Source: Flagellimonas abyssi (lineage in GTDB: Bacteria; Bacteroidota; Bacteroidia; Flavobacteriales; Flavobacteriaceae). From it: 64,000 nt of DNA. The position numbers and the translations under genes are program-made. The notes beneath the pieces were generated by a model. It worked only from the letters and a program-made list of their open reading frames with translations, was not told the origin of the DNA and ran no database searches. This document shows, piece after piece, positions 36,963 to 44,422 of this stretch. Every line of letters begins with the position of its first letter. Position 1 is the stretch's first letter. The DNA is taken from positions 1 through 64,000 of the forward strand of contig NZ_JAHZSV010000012.1 in assembly GCF_019457905.1 (NCBI RefSeq), read 5' to 3'.

Positions 36963-36987
36963 GGTGGTTGAGCGAAGTCGAAACCAA
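36963..36987. repeat. Dispersed palindromic repeat (TCGACTNCGCTC core), copy 2
   Basis: The core GAGCGAAGTCGA (36970-36981) is flanked by TGGTT (36965-36969) and AACCA (36982-36986). Compared with the copies at 63.25 and 63.6 kb (GGCT/AGCC), both sides have changed together so that pairing is kept. Confidence 0.7.
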
Positions 36988-37087
36988 AGAAAATTGTATC
37001 GGGAACTGGAGTCGAATCCAACAAAACCGATTCTCGAAAACTTCTATTCCCCGTAGGTGGCGAGTACAGCTTGACCTTCCAAAAAAA

Positions 37088-37513
37088 TCACTTTGTCCAG
37101 TAATCCACAACCGTTACATCGGCAATATGCGGGCCTACAATGTCGCCAAAGGCCAGGTGATCGGGATGGGTAAGGTAAGTGTCTCGGTCGGCTTCGCTAT
37201 CAAAGGTCAAAAAGTAACAGTGCGTAAGTCCTTTGTTCAAGTTCTCCGGGCTGTTGTTGGTGCCCCATTCGTAGCCTTTAATTTCCGAAATTTTGGAGGG
37301 CAATGCGTTAAAGGCATCTTCCACTTGTTTAACCTCCTCCTCGGAGGAAGTGTCTTTAAATTTGAACAATACCACGTGGCGTAATTTCGGACCTTTCACT
37401 TCTTCTGTTGCTTTTACAGTTTCTTCTTCCTCTTTTTCGGTGGTTTCTTTTTTGGGTTCTTCGCCACAACTGGCAAATAACAGTGCGGCAAATAGGGTGA
37501 TGATGGGTTTCAT
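37088..37513 (-). CDS. Dabb family (stress-responsive alpha-beta barrel) lipoprotein
   Basis: 141 residues. A lipoprotein signal with C16 (ALLFASCGEE) and a 25-residue acidic/basic linker lead to a Dabb domain: LRHVVLFKFKDTSSEEEVKQVEDAFNALP, YEWGTNNSPENLNKGLTHCYFLTFDSEADRDTYLTHPDH and a terminal VVDYW. The domain is a small dimeric ferredoxin-like fold with no fixed function. It is exported to the periplasm. Stand-alone gene. Confidence 0.88.
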   Translation of the reverse strand: MKPIITLFAALLFASCGEEPKKETTEKEEEETVKATEEVKGPKLRHVVLFKFKDTSSEEEVKQVEDAFNALPSKISEIKGYEWGTNNSPENLNKGLTHCYFLTFDSEADRDTYLTHPDHLAFGDIVGPHIADVTVVDYWTK

Positions 37514-37517
37514 GTGG

Positions 37518-37826
37518 TTATAGGTTTAAATCAGTTTTTAAGGTGTTTGGATGTTGTCTGGTATCAAATACTGTCACAATTTCGATTTCATCGGTTTCTG
37601 GCAAGATGCGATAGAAGCATGTTGACTGTTTTGTGACAACGCATTTATAGATTCCCATCATTTCAGTGGATTGTGGGCAGCTATTAGGTTGAGAGGCGAT
37701 TTGCGACATCTTTTTATCGAACTTTTCGAAGAACTGGTCTCTTGCTTTTACTCCACAGTTTTCTAACAGATAATCGTTTAGTTGTAGTAGTTTTGATTCA
37801 GCAAGCTTGGATAAAAATACCTTCAT
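37518..37826 (-). CDS. RelE/ParE family toxin-like protein
   Basis: 102 residues from the ATG at 37826. The sequence follows the ParE plan: KVFLSKLAESKLLQLNDYL at the start, FFEKFDKKMSQIASQPNSCP in the middle and YRILPETDEIEIVTVFDTRQHP at the end. ParE toxins block DNA gyrase and RelE relatives cleave mRNA; which applies is not clear. Its ATG shares one base with the TGA of the upstream small gene (TGATG), the usual coupling of antitoxin and toxin. Confidence 0.82.
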   Translation of the reverse strand: MKVFLSKLAESKLLQLNDYLLENCGVKARDQFFEKFDKKMSQIASQPNSCPQSTEMMGIYKCVVTKQSTCFYRILPETDEIEIVTVFDTRQHPNTLKTDLNL

Positions 37827-38044
37827 CAAGAAATTTTCTTAACAAACGAATCATAAGAAACTCTTTTCCCTTGATCAAGTTCCGCCAACCCCTTTTTTAT
37901 CTCTTGTTGCTGTTCAGGGGATAGTTCGTTCCAAAAATCCCCTTGTTCTTTTCGGAGAATGTTTGCCATTTTCTCGATGATGCTGGCATTGTCCACCTTT
38001 AAAATGGCCTGTATTAATTCTAATTTGGATGCTTTTAAATCCAT
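37826..38044 (-). CDS. Probable antitoxin of the ParE-like module
   Basis: 72 residues, acidic and helical: MDLKASKLELIQAILKVDNASIIEKMANILRKEQ then DFWNELSPEQQQEIKKGLAELDQGKRVSYDSFVKK. The second half resembles the C-terminal toxin-binding tail of addiction-module proteins. No DNA-binding motif is obvious in the first half. Identification rests mainly on size, gene order and coupling to the toxin. Confidence 0.72.
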   Translation of the reverse strand: MDLKASKLELIQAILKVDNASIIEKMANILRKEQGDFWNELSPEQQQEIKKGLAELDQGKRVSYDSFVKKIS

Positions 38045-38061
38045 GACATTATCGTTTAACT

Positions 38062-38069
38062 CAAAGATA
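38062..38069 (-). promoter_or_regulatory. Candidate -7 element (TATCTTTG) of the toxin-antitoxin pair
   Basis: TATCTTTG on the minus strand fits TANNTTTG, 17 bp before the antitoxin ATG. No well-placed -33 TTG was found. The remainder of 38070-38178 shows no gene. Confidence 0.5.
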
Positions 38070-38178
38070 CGATTTTCAATGGATTATGTGGGTGCGGTGT
38101 TGCCAGTTCCGTTTGTGACACCTTTGTTGTACTTGGTGCTATACCTTAAGTTCGCTCTGGTGGGTTTGATATTTTAAA

Positions 38179-38397
38179 TCAAAACTTGAACAATTCGACA
38201 AAATCAATTTCAAGTGCATTTGCAATAGTGTAAAGCGTATAGGTGTTTGCTGAAACTTTGTGGTTTTCGATGAGTTCGATATGTTGTTTGTCGCGACCGC
38301 ATAATCTTCCCAACTCAGCTTGAGAAATGTTTTTGTCCTTTCTGAGCTGTTTGATTCGATTCCCGATTTTTATTGATAATTCCTGCTTTGTCAACAT
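38179..38397 (-). CDS. XRE family helix-turn-helix regulator
   Basis: A 72-residue single-domain repressor-like protein with the five-helix HTH: IGNRIKQLRKDKNISQAELGRLCGRDKQHIELIENHKVSANTYTLYTIANALEIDF. It probably dimerises on DNA and controls itself and the divergent small gene at 38509, because two matching 18-bp palindromes lie in the shared intergenic space. Confidence 0.9.
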   Translation of the reverse strand: MLTKQELSIKIGNRIKQLRKDKNISQAELGRLCGRDKQHIELIENHKVSANTYTLYTIANALEIDFVELFKF

Positions 38398-38445
38398 TGA
38401 ATGCGTCCTAACAAAACAAAATTGACCAGATAAAACAGAAGAAAC

Positions 38446-38463
38446 GTCATAATATATTATGAC
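38446..38463. promoter_or_regulatory. Operator palindrome 1 (GTCATAATATATTATGAC)
   Basis: An 18-bp perfect palindrome 49 bp from the XRE start codon. It shares GTCA/TGAC ends and exact length with a second site at 38490. The best candidate binder is the adjacent XRE protein. Confidence 0.65.
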
Positions 38464-38489
38464 AAGTTAAAATTATCAACTACTTTAGG

Positions 38490-38507
38490 GTCATATTTTC
38501 TTGTGAC
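38490..38507. promoter_or_regulatory. Operator palindrome 2 (GTCATATTTTCTTGTGAC)
   Basis: An 18-bp imperfect palindrome with the same ends and spacing as site 1; centres are 44 bp apart. It ends 1 bp before the ATG at 38509 and follows a near-consensus -7 (TACTTTAG, 38481-38488), so binding should block expression of the small gene. Confidence 0.55.
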
Positions 38508-38508
38508 A

Positions 38509-38712
38509 ATGAAGAATTTTGATAAAAATACTACTGTTATATTTTTTTCTGAATTGTTTGAAGATGCATACGTCTCTCCTGCGGAACTGGCCGAGGTTTT
38601 GGACATGGGCATTGAAATGCTTTTTTATGTGGAGGAGGGTGCCTTTTCCAAAGAGGATATGCGAAATGTGGTAACCGCTTTAAGAAAGATAACTTTGGAG
38701 CTAAGAAAATGA
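38509..38712 (+). CDS. Small acidic protein of unknown function, divergent from XRE
   Basis: 67 residues from the ATG at 38509; a GTG two codons earlier is possible. The sequence contains FFSELFEDAYVSPAELAEVLDMGIEMLFYVEEGAFSKEDMRNVVTALRKITLELRK, predicted mostly helical. I do not recognise the family. Its start region is covered by a putative XRE operator, so it is probably the regulated partner of that gene. Confidence 0.6.
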   Translation: MKNFDKNTTVIFFSELFEDAYVSPAELAEVLDMGIEMLFYVEEGAFSKEDMRNVVTALRKITLELRK

Positions 38713-38721
38713 TGGCTGGTG

Positions 38722-38736
38722 CGAGCGTCACGCTCG
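38722..38736. repeat. Small palindrome CGAGCGTCACGCTCG
   Basis: A 15-nt GC-rich inverted repeat in otherwise AT-rich intergenic DNA, 10 bp after the stop at 38712. It resembles REP-like hairpins found in many bacterial genomes. Only one copy was seen in this window. Confidence 0.45.
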
Positions 38737-38849
38737 TTCCATTATTGTAAAGTTTAGTATTCACGAGCCAAGAGTATCGCGCTAGCTGGGGATAATGAGT
38801 TTCGTAAGAATTTATGATTTTACTAATACAATTATCTAAATTTACAAAT

Positions 38850-39350
38850 ATGGAGCATATAAAAGCAGAGCATCATACCAAAGAGTCATTAAGCTTTATT
38901 TTTAGTGAAGCAGACAAACATCTTACCGATGTAATTGATGCGGTAAGGTCAAATTCAAATCGTTCATTTTTCCTATTTGGTTTTTACATGTCGATAGCTT
39001 CCTTTTCATACTTGGAAATTGTGGACTCAAAATATGTTTATTTGATTCTTTTAACCGGATGCGTACTTTCAGCATTATTCTTGCTGAAGAATATATCGCC
39101 AACGGTAATTGAAATTAAAGGTTCCAGTCCTTCCGATGTTTTGGTGTCTTATTTTGACTACTTCAAAGATCAAGAATTAGAAAAAGAATTACTTGTGGTC
39201 CAAATAGAAAGTTATCAGAAATCAATAGAACTTAATAAGGTTTTAGTCTCAAAAATGTCAACTAGATATATTTGGTCTTTTAGAATATTGTTAACCTTTA
39301 TTCTTGTTTTTCTTTTTGTCTACTCCTTTTTGTTCTTTAAGTGCTACTAA
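38850..39350 (+). CDS. Membrane protein of unknown function
   Basis: 166 residues from the ATG at 38850; an in-frame ATG at 38814 would add 12 residues. Layout: about 35 N-terminal soluble residues, two adjacent membrane spans (SFFLFGFYMSIASFSYLEIV and YVYLILLTGCVLSALFLL), a 60-residue helical stretch with ELEKELLVVQIESYQKSIELNKVL, and a C-terminal span (ILLTFILVFLFVYSFLFF). I recognise no family. The plan of two spans plus helices loosely resembles small membrane effectors such as SLATT or PycTM proteins, but no sensor gene is adjacent, so this stays open. Confidence 0.65.
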   Translation: MEHIKAEHHTKESLSFIFSEADKHLTDVIDAVRSNSNRSFFLFGFYMSIASFSYLEIVDSKYVYLILLTGCVLSALFLLKNISPTVIEIKGSSPSDVLVSYFDYFKDQELEKELLVVQIESYQKSIELNKVLVSKMSTRYIWSFRILLTFILVFLFVYSFLFFKCY

Positions 39351-39413
39351 ACTAGAAGTAGTTTTTGGGCGAGCGGTAACTTTGGGTTTTACAGGTTTCT
39401 TCTTTGCCATCAT
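39291..39413 (-). CDS. Possible small lysine-rich peptide (antisense to the preceding gene's 3' end)
   Basis: A 40-codon frame: MMAKKKPVKPKVTARPKTTS, then SLVALKEQKGVDKKKNKNKG and a stop at 39291. It starts 42 bp after the thyA stop on the same strand and overlaps the end of the convergent membrane-protein gene by 60 bp. About a third of residues are lysine. It could be a translated small basic protein cotranscribed with thyA or a chance frame. Confidence 0.35.
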   Translation of the reverse strand: MMAKKKPVKPKVTARPKTTSSLVALKEQKGVDKKKNKNKG

Positions 39414-39455
39414 TGTTTTGTTGATAAGTAATTCAAAGTCGTTAAAATATAAATT

Positions 39456-40280
39456 TTACACCGCGACCACGCCCTTAATATGCGGATGTGGGTCATAATT
39501 CAAGAGCTCAAAATCATCAAAGCTAAAGTCAAAAATATCCTTTACTTCGGGGTTTAGTTTCATGGTGGGCAAGGGGCGCGGGTCACGGCTCAATTGCAGT
39601 TCCACCTGCTCCATGTGGTTGTTATAAATATGGGCATCACCAAAGGTGTGTATAAAATCGCCAGGTTGGTAGCCACAAACTTGTGCCATCATCATAGTAA
39701 ACAGGGCGTAAGACGCAATGTTAAAAGGTACCCCTAAAAAAATGTCCGCACTACGTTGGTACAATTGGCAAGAGAGTTTACCATCCGCCACATAAAACTG
39801 GAAAAAAGCATGGCAGGGTGGGAGGGCGGCCTTACCGTTGGCCACATTTTCCGAAAAAGACACCGAAGTGTCCGGCATTACACTGGGATTCCAAGCGGAA
39901 ACCAGCATCCTGCGGCTATTGGGATTGTTTTTCAAAGTCTCTACCACTTCCTTGATCTGGTCGATTTCCTCGCTGTTCCAATTGCGCCACTGGTGCCCGT
40001 AGACAGGACCTAGGTCGCCGTTTTCATCGGCCCACTCGTTCCAGATACGCACGCCGTTCTCTTGCAGATAGGCTACATTGGTGTCCCCTTTTAAAAACCA
40101 CAACAACTCGTGGACAATGGATTTGAGGTGCAATTTTTTAGTGGTCACCATGGGAAAGCCCTCGGAGAGGTCGAACCGCATCTGATAGCCAAAAACGCTC
40201 AAGGTTCCTGTTCCTGTACGGTCCCCTTTTTGGTTTCCGTGCTCCAATACGTGTTTTAGAAGGTCGTGGTACTGTTTCAT
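39456..40280 (-). CDS. thyA: Thymidylate synthase
   Basis: 274 residues, slightly longer than the 264 of E. coli. The catalytic cysteine is C156 ([13 protein letters not shown]). Also present are [19 protein letters not shown] (phosphate-binding arginine), [21 protein letters not shown] and GDAHIYNNH. It makes dTMP from dUMP and methylene-tetrahydrofolate, yielding dihydrofolate for FolA. It is near a nucleoside transporter gene but separated by a 173-bp gap holding a dispersed repeat. Confidence 0.98.
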   Translation of the reverse strand: MKQYHDLLKHVLEHGNQKGDRTGTGTLSVFGYQMRFDLSEGFPMVTTKKLHLKSIVHELLWFLKGDTNVAYLQENGVRIWNEWADENGDLGPVYGHQWRNWNSEEIDQIKEVVETLKNNPNSRRMLVSAWNPSVMPDTSVSFSENVANGKAALPPCHAFFQFYVADGKLSCQLYQRSADIFLGVPFNIASYALFTMMMAQVCGYQPGDFIHTFGDAHIYNNHMEQVELQLSRDPRPLPTMKLNPEVKDIFDFSFDDFELLNYDPHPHIKGVVAV

Positions 40281-40338
40281 ACTGCCTGTTCCGTTACTAA
40301 TGTTATTTCGAACGAATCAAATGAGGAGAAATCCAAGA

Positions 40339-40360
40339 ATATCTCGACTGCGCTCGATAT
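40339..40360. repeat. Dispersed palindromic repeat (TCGACTNCGCTC core), copy 3
   Basis: The core TCGACTGCGCTC (40344-40355) is flanked by ATATC (40339-40343) and GATAT (40356-40360). The stem differs completely in sequence from the other copies yet still pairs. It lies between thyA and the nucleoside transporter. Confidence 0.7.
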
Positions 40361-40453
40361 GACGAAAAATCAATCCATCGAAATTACTTCAATAATCAAA
40401 TTTTTGAAATAGAAAATGGAAAGACTTATAAAAACTTTATTAACGTTGAAGTG

Positions 40454-41914
40454 TTACCCTAAAATCATCCCAGCAATGGTAGCCGACAGCAGTGATGCCA
40501 ATGACCCGCCCAAAACGGCCTTCATTCCAAAAGAGGAAAGTACTTTACGTTGACCGGGCGCCAATGACCCTATACCACCAATCTGAATACCGATGGAAGC
40601 GAAGTTGGCAAAACCACAGAGCATGTACGTGGCCATAATCACGGATTTATTGTAAGTAAAATGCACACCGCTTGCTACATTCTTAAGGTCAGCCAATTGA
40701 ATATACCCTACAAATTCGCTTGCGGCCAATTTAATGCCGAGCAGCTGTCCCATGAGCATAATGTCTTCATTGGCAACACCTATCAACCACATAAGCGGGG
40801 CGAATATGGTTCCTAGAATGGCTTCCAAGGAAAATTCGGTGTACGGGGAGTTGGCGGCTATCCAATTATTGAAAGTGGTAAGATCTCCGACCCAGCCCAA
40901 GATTCCGTTGATCATGGCAATAAAGGCCACAAAAACCAACAACATGGCCCCAACGTTCAAAGCGAGTTTAAGACCTTCGGTGGTTCCATTGGCAATGGCA
41001 TCCAGAATATTGGCACCGATTTTTTCGGAAGACACCTCTACATCTGTGTTGACCTTCTCGGTCTGTGGATACAATATTTTTGAAATAACAATGGCACCCG
41101 GTGCGGCCATTACGGATGCTGCCAAAAGGTGCTTGGCAAATACCAAACGAAGTTCGGGGTCGTCACCGCCCAAAAATCCTATATAGGCCGCAAGAACAGC
41201 TCCCGCAACCGTGGCCATGCCGCCGATCATCACCAGAAGGATTTCGGATTTGTTCATTTTTTCCAAATAGGCCTTGATGAGCAAAGGTGCCTCGGTCTGT
41301 CCCAAAAATATGTTGCCCGCTACGGAAAGGCTTTCCGCTCCCGAGATGCCCAAACTTTTAGACAGTAACCATGCCATCCATTTTACCACCACCTGAATCA
41401 CTCCCAAATAATATAAGACCGAAGTCAAAGCCGAGAAAAATATAATGGTGGGCAATACTTGGAAGGCAAATATGTACCCAAAAGTGTCCATGTCCACCAC
41501 CAACCCTTCGAACAGGAACTGGCTTCCGGCACGGGTAAAGTCCAAGATGCTGACAAAAATGCTTCCGACCTGTTCAAAAATATATTGTACAAAGGGGACT
41601 TTGAGTACGCCAATGGCTATCAACACTTGCAGGGAAAGTCCTATTCCGACGGTTTTCCAGTTGATAGCTTTTCTATTGGAACTGAACAAAAATGATATCA
41701 ATATAAGTACGGCCATTCCCAGTGCTCCACGAAGCAATGTGGTGATGGTAAAACCTTGATTGGGAATAATTTCAGCGGTTTGCTGTACGGCAATGTTCTC
41801 CGTAATGGTGGAGCCAATGGCTACATTAAGGGAATCTGCGGGCAATGAATTTTGGCCGAAAGCGACCGAACAAAGGAGTAAAAGTATCAGTAAACTTTGG
41901 GTCTTTTTCGCCAT
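40454..41914 (-). CDS. Concentrative nucleoside transporter (NupC/CNT family)
   Basis: 486 residues from the ATG at 41914; an upstream start at 41950 would overlap the preceding gene by 23 bp. The N-terminus has a signal-like segment (SLLILLLLCSVAFGQ) and about 50 periplasmic residues before the usual CNT membrane core. Core motifs: FGYIFAFQVLPTIIFFSALTSVLYYLGVIQ, VAGNIFLGQTEAPLLIKAYL and TYMLCGFANFASIGIQIGGIGSLAP. It imports nucleosides with H+ or Na+. The start is 13 bp after the bifunctional nuclease stop. Confidence 0.92.
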   Translation of the reverse strand: MAKKTQSLLILLLLCSVAFGQNSLPADSLNVAIGSTITENIAVQQTAEIIPNQGFTITTLLRGALGMAVLILISFLFSSNRKAINWKTVGIGLSLQVLIAIGVLKVPFVQYIFEQVGSIFVSILDFTRAGSQFLFEGLVVDMDTFGYIFAFQVLPTIIFFSALTSVLYYLGVIQVVVKWMAWLLSKSLGISGAESLSVAGNIFLGQTEAPLLIKAYLEKMNKSEILLVMIGGMATVAGAVLAAYIGFLGGDDPELRLVFAKHLLAASVMAAPGAIVISKILYPQTEKVNTDVEVSSEKIGANILDAIANGTTEGLKLALNVGAMLLVFVAFIAMINGILGWVGDLTTFNNWIAANSPYTEFSLEAILGTIFAPLMWLIGVANEDIMLMGQLLGIKLAASEFVGYIQLADLKNVASGVHFTYNKSVIMATYMLCGFANFASIGIQIGGIGSLAPGQRKVLSSFGMKAVLGGSLASLLSATIAGMILG

Positions 41915-41927
41915 GTATGTTGGTCGT

Positions 41928-42557
41928 TTATTTGCGCTTGGAAATTTCATCCCTCAATTTTGCGGCCTTTTCGTAGTCTTCGCTGGCCACTGCATTGTCC
42001 AATTCTTTATGAAGTTCTTGTAGGGACATTTCTCTGTATCCGTGGGTATCGGAACCCGATTCCAGCTCCACGGCCTCTCCTTCTTGAAGGATTTCATCGA
42101 CCATAATGCTGTCGTCCTCGTCCTCTTCTTTCTCTTTGGAAGAAAATTTTAGGAAAATACCGGCTTTGTCCAAAATGGTCTTGTACGTAAAAATGGGGGC
42201 GTTAAACCGCAGTGCAAGTGCAATCGCATCACTGGTGCGGGCATCGATGATTTCCTCATCGTTATCGCGCTCACAGATAATGCTGGAATAGAAAACGCCG
42301 TCCACCAGTTTATGGATGATCACCTGCTTGACCACGATTTTGAACCTGTCCGCAAAATTCTTGAACAGGTCGTGGGTCAAAGGTCTGGGCGGTTTTATCT
42401 CTTTTTCCAAAGCAATGGCAATGGACTGTGCTTCAAATGCGCCTATAACAATGGGAAGTTTACGGTCTCCCTCCTCTTCATTTAAAATAAGGGCGTACGC
42501 GCCATTTTGTGTTTGGCTGTATGATATCCCCTTTATTTTTAATCGTACTAAACTCAT
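41928..42557 (-). CDS. Bifunctional nuclease (BFN) domain protein
   Basis: 209 residues. The first 140 form the BFN/DUF151 domain (VRLKIKGISYSQTQNGAYALILNEEEGDRKLPIVIGAFEAQSIAIAL and ARTSDAIALALRFNAPIFT), and the last 35 form a UvrB/UvrC-type helical hairpin (ELHKELDNAVASEDYEKAAKLRDEISKRK). The family has proposed RNase/DNase activity. An unusually good Shine-Dalgarno precedes it. It is followed closely by the nucleoside transporter, so both are likely cotranscribed. Confidence 0.88.
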   Translation of the reverse strand: MSLVRLKIKGISYSQTQNGAYALILNEEEGDRKLPIVIGAFEAQSIAIALEKEIKPPRPLTHDLFKNFADRFKIVVKQVIIHKLVDGVFYSSIICERDNDEEIIDARTSDAIALALRFNAPIFTYKTILDKAGIFLKFSSKEKEEDEDDSIMVDEILQEGEAVELESGSDTHGYREMSLQELHKELDNAVASEDYEKAAKLRDEISKRK

Positions 42558-42563
42558 ATATCT

Positions 42564-42571
42564 CCTCCTAA
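42564..42571 (-). promoter_or_regulatory. Strong Shine-Dalgarno before the BFN gene
   Basis: The minus strand reads TAGGAGGAG ending about 7 bases before the ATG at 42557. Such complete sites are rare in this window, where most starts have none. Confidence 0.6.
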
Positions 42572-42646
42572 AGCAAAGGGGCCGTCCAAATAAGTGGCTT
42601 TACCAGTTATCTGAACAGCCCCTTGCAATGGGCAAATTAACAAAAT

Positions 42647-43615
42647 TTAAGTGTTTTGGGCTTTAAATTCTTTTAATTTTTCGATGAGTTCGGGCACTAC
42701 CTCGAAGGCATCCCCGACTATTCCGTAATCTGCAGCCTTAAAGAAAGGTGCTTCCGGGTCGTTATTGATGACCACTTTTACTTTGGAGGCGTTGATACCT
42801 GCCAAATGTTGAATGGCTCCCGAAATTCCGATGGCTATATAAAGATTACTGGCCACGGGCTTACCGGTTTGACCAACGTGCTCGCTATGGGGGCGCCATC
42901 CCATATCCGAAACAGGTTTGGAACATGCGGTCGCCGCACCCAAAACGTCGGCCAATTCTTCTACCATGCTCCAATTCTCTGGTCCTTTTAGTCCTCGACC
43001 GCCAGATACGACGATATCGGCATCGGCGATAGTGGCTTTTCCGACCACACGATCTACATCCACCGATTTAACGGAAAATGCGTTATCGCTCAATGATGGG
43101 CCAAAATCTTCCACCGAAGCAGATACATTGTTTTCAGTAACACCAAATGCGTTGCTGGAAACCCCTATAATCTTTACATCCGACGAAATCTCGGTCATAG
43201 CGAACCCTTTGTTACTGAAAGCAGTCCTTTTAACCATAAATGGTGAAGTGCTTTCAGGGGCAGCTACCACATTGGGTGTATATCCAGCAGATAATTTAGC
43301 CGATAAAATCGGGGCCAAATATTTACTGTCTGCGCTGGAACTCAATATGATCACTTTGGCATCTTCCGTTTTTGCAGCTTGCTCCAATACATCGGCATAG
43401 GCCTTGGCATTAAATGTTTTTAAGGAGTCATCCGATACCTTCAGGACTTTGGAAACCCCGTAGGTCCCCAATGAGGCATCGTCCTCGGCATTAAAAGAGA
43501 CCGCGGTTACGGTTGTGCCTAAGTCCTGGGCCACTTTATGTGCGTAAGAGGCTGCTTCGAAGGCATTTTTTTTGAATTTTCCCTTTAGGGATTCTGTATA
43601 TACTAATACTGACAT
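42647..43615 (-). CDS. etfA: Electron transfer flavoprotein subunit alpha
   Basis: 322 residues with the FAD-binding C-terminal signature: VSGGRGLKGPENW near 203, TGKPVASNLYIAIGISGAIQHLAG and VVINNDPEAPFFKAADYGIVGD. The N-terminal domain is ETF-like. The heterodimer takes electrons from acyl-CoA dehydrogenases and passes them to the quinone pool. It lies 16 bp after etfB in an etfBA operon. Confidence 0.97.
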   Translation of the reverse strand: MSVLVYTESLKGKFKKNAFEAASYAHKVAQDLGTTVTAVSFNAEDDASLGTYGVSKVLKVSDDSLKTFNAKAYADVLEQAAKTEDAKVIILSSSADSKYLAPILSAKLSAGYTPNVVAAPESTSPFMVKRTAFSNKGFAMTEISSDVKIIGVSSNAFGVTENNVSASVEDFGPSLSDNAFSVKSVDVDRVVGKATIADADIVVSGGRGLKGPENWSMVEELADVLGAATACSKPVSDMGWRPHSEHVGQTGKPVASNLYIAIGISGAIQHLAGINASKVKVVINNDPEAPFFKAADYGIVGDAFEVVPELIEKLKEFKAQNT

Positions 43616-43631
43616 AATCTTTTTCTCTTGT

Positions 43632-44378
43632 TTAGATAACTTTTGCTTCGTTGTGCAGTAGTTCCACTAATTCTCCCACGTTGCCGGCATCGACCAATTT
43701 AACGGGTCCTTTGGCGGCGGGCTTTTCAAATTTTTGGTCCTGTGTGGGTTGTGAAGCATCAACGGGTTCTACCACATTAAATGCTTTTTTACGGGCCATC
43801 ATAATACCTCTCATGTTCGGGATACGAAGGTCGCTTTCCTCTACCAACCCTTTTTGTCCACCGATCACCAGTGGAAGCGAAGTGCTGATTTTTTCTTTTC
43901 CACCATCGATTTCACGAACTGCTGTTGCGGTATCACCATCGATTTCGAGGCTGATACAGGTGTTCACAAAGTTCATATCCAACAAGGTGGCGAGTATTCC
44001 GGGAACCATACCACCATTGTAGTCGATGGATTCCCTACCTGCGATGATCAGGTCGTATTCCCCATTTTTGACCACTTCGGCCAACTGTTGGGCTACAAAA
44101 AAACCATCTTTTGGCTCTGCATCCACTCGAATGGCCTCATCGGCACCAATGGCCAGGGCTTTTCTAATGGTGGGCTCGGTTTGGGCACCGCCCACGTTCA
44201 CTACATGGACCGTGGCACCTTGCTTTTCCTTGAACCACATGGCACGTGTGAGGCCAAACTCATCATTAGGATTAATAACAAATTGAACCCCGTTTGTGTC
44301 AAACTTGGTATCACCTTCCGTAAAATTGATTTTGGAAGTAGTATCAGGTACATTGCTAATGCAAACTAAAATCTTCAT
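43632..44378 (-). CDS. etfB: Electron transfer flavoprotein subunit beta
   Basis: 248 residues with the ETF beta patterns MKILVCISNVPDTTSKINF, DEFGLTRAMWFKE, AIGADEAIRVD and AGRESIDYNGGMVPGILA, plus the recognition-type loop LRIPNMRGIMMARKK. First gene of etfBA. Promoter elements and a 28-bp palindrome lie directly upstream, indicating regulation probably tied to fatty-acid or branched-chain amino acid oxidation (inference). Confidence 0.97.
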   Translation of the reverse strand: MKILVCISNVPDTTSKINFTEGDTKFDTNGVQFVINPNDEFGLTRAMWFKEKQGATVHVVNVGGAQTEPTIRKALAIGADEAIRVDAEPKDGFFVAQQLAEVVKNGEYDLIIAGRESIDYNGGMVPGILATLLDMNFVNTCISLEIDGDTATAVREIDGGKEKISTSLPLVIGGQKGLVEESDLRIPNMRGIMMARKKAFNVVEPVDASQPTQDQKFEKPAAKGPVKLVDAGNVGELVELLHNEAKVI

Positions 44379-44400
44379 ATATACTTTAGGTTTATCTGCT

Positions 44401-44408
44401 CAAATATA
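44401..44408 (-). promoter_or_regulatory. -7 element (TATATTTG) of etfBA
   Basis: TATATTTG on the minus strand fits TANNTTTG and lies 23 bp before the etfB ATG. The place expected for -33 (about 44428) falls inside the 28-bp palindrome. Confidence 0.6.
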
Positions 44409-44422
44409 ATTATAAAAATCCG

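Noticed and set aside
39304-39498. Plus-strand frame beginning MFFFLSTPFCSL
   Set aside because: It overlaps the ends of the membrane-protein gene and of thyA and has low-complexity hydrophobic content; the opposite-strand micropeptide is a better candidate.
41915-41950. Upstream start for the nucleoside transporter
   Set aside because: It would overlap the BFN gene by 23 bp and put polar residues before the signal-like segment; the ATG at 41914 is cleaner.
42573-42626. Terminator between etfA and the BFN gene
   Set aside because: GCAAAGGGGC and GCCCCTTGC can pair only across a 35-nt loop with a bulge and without a T run, so I did not list it as a terminator.
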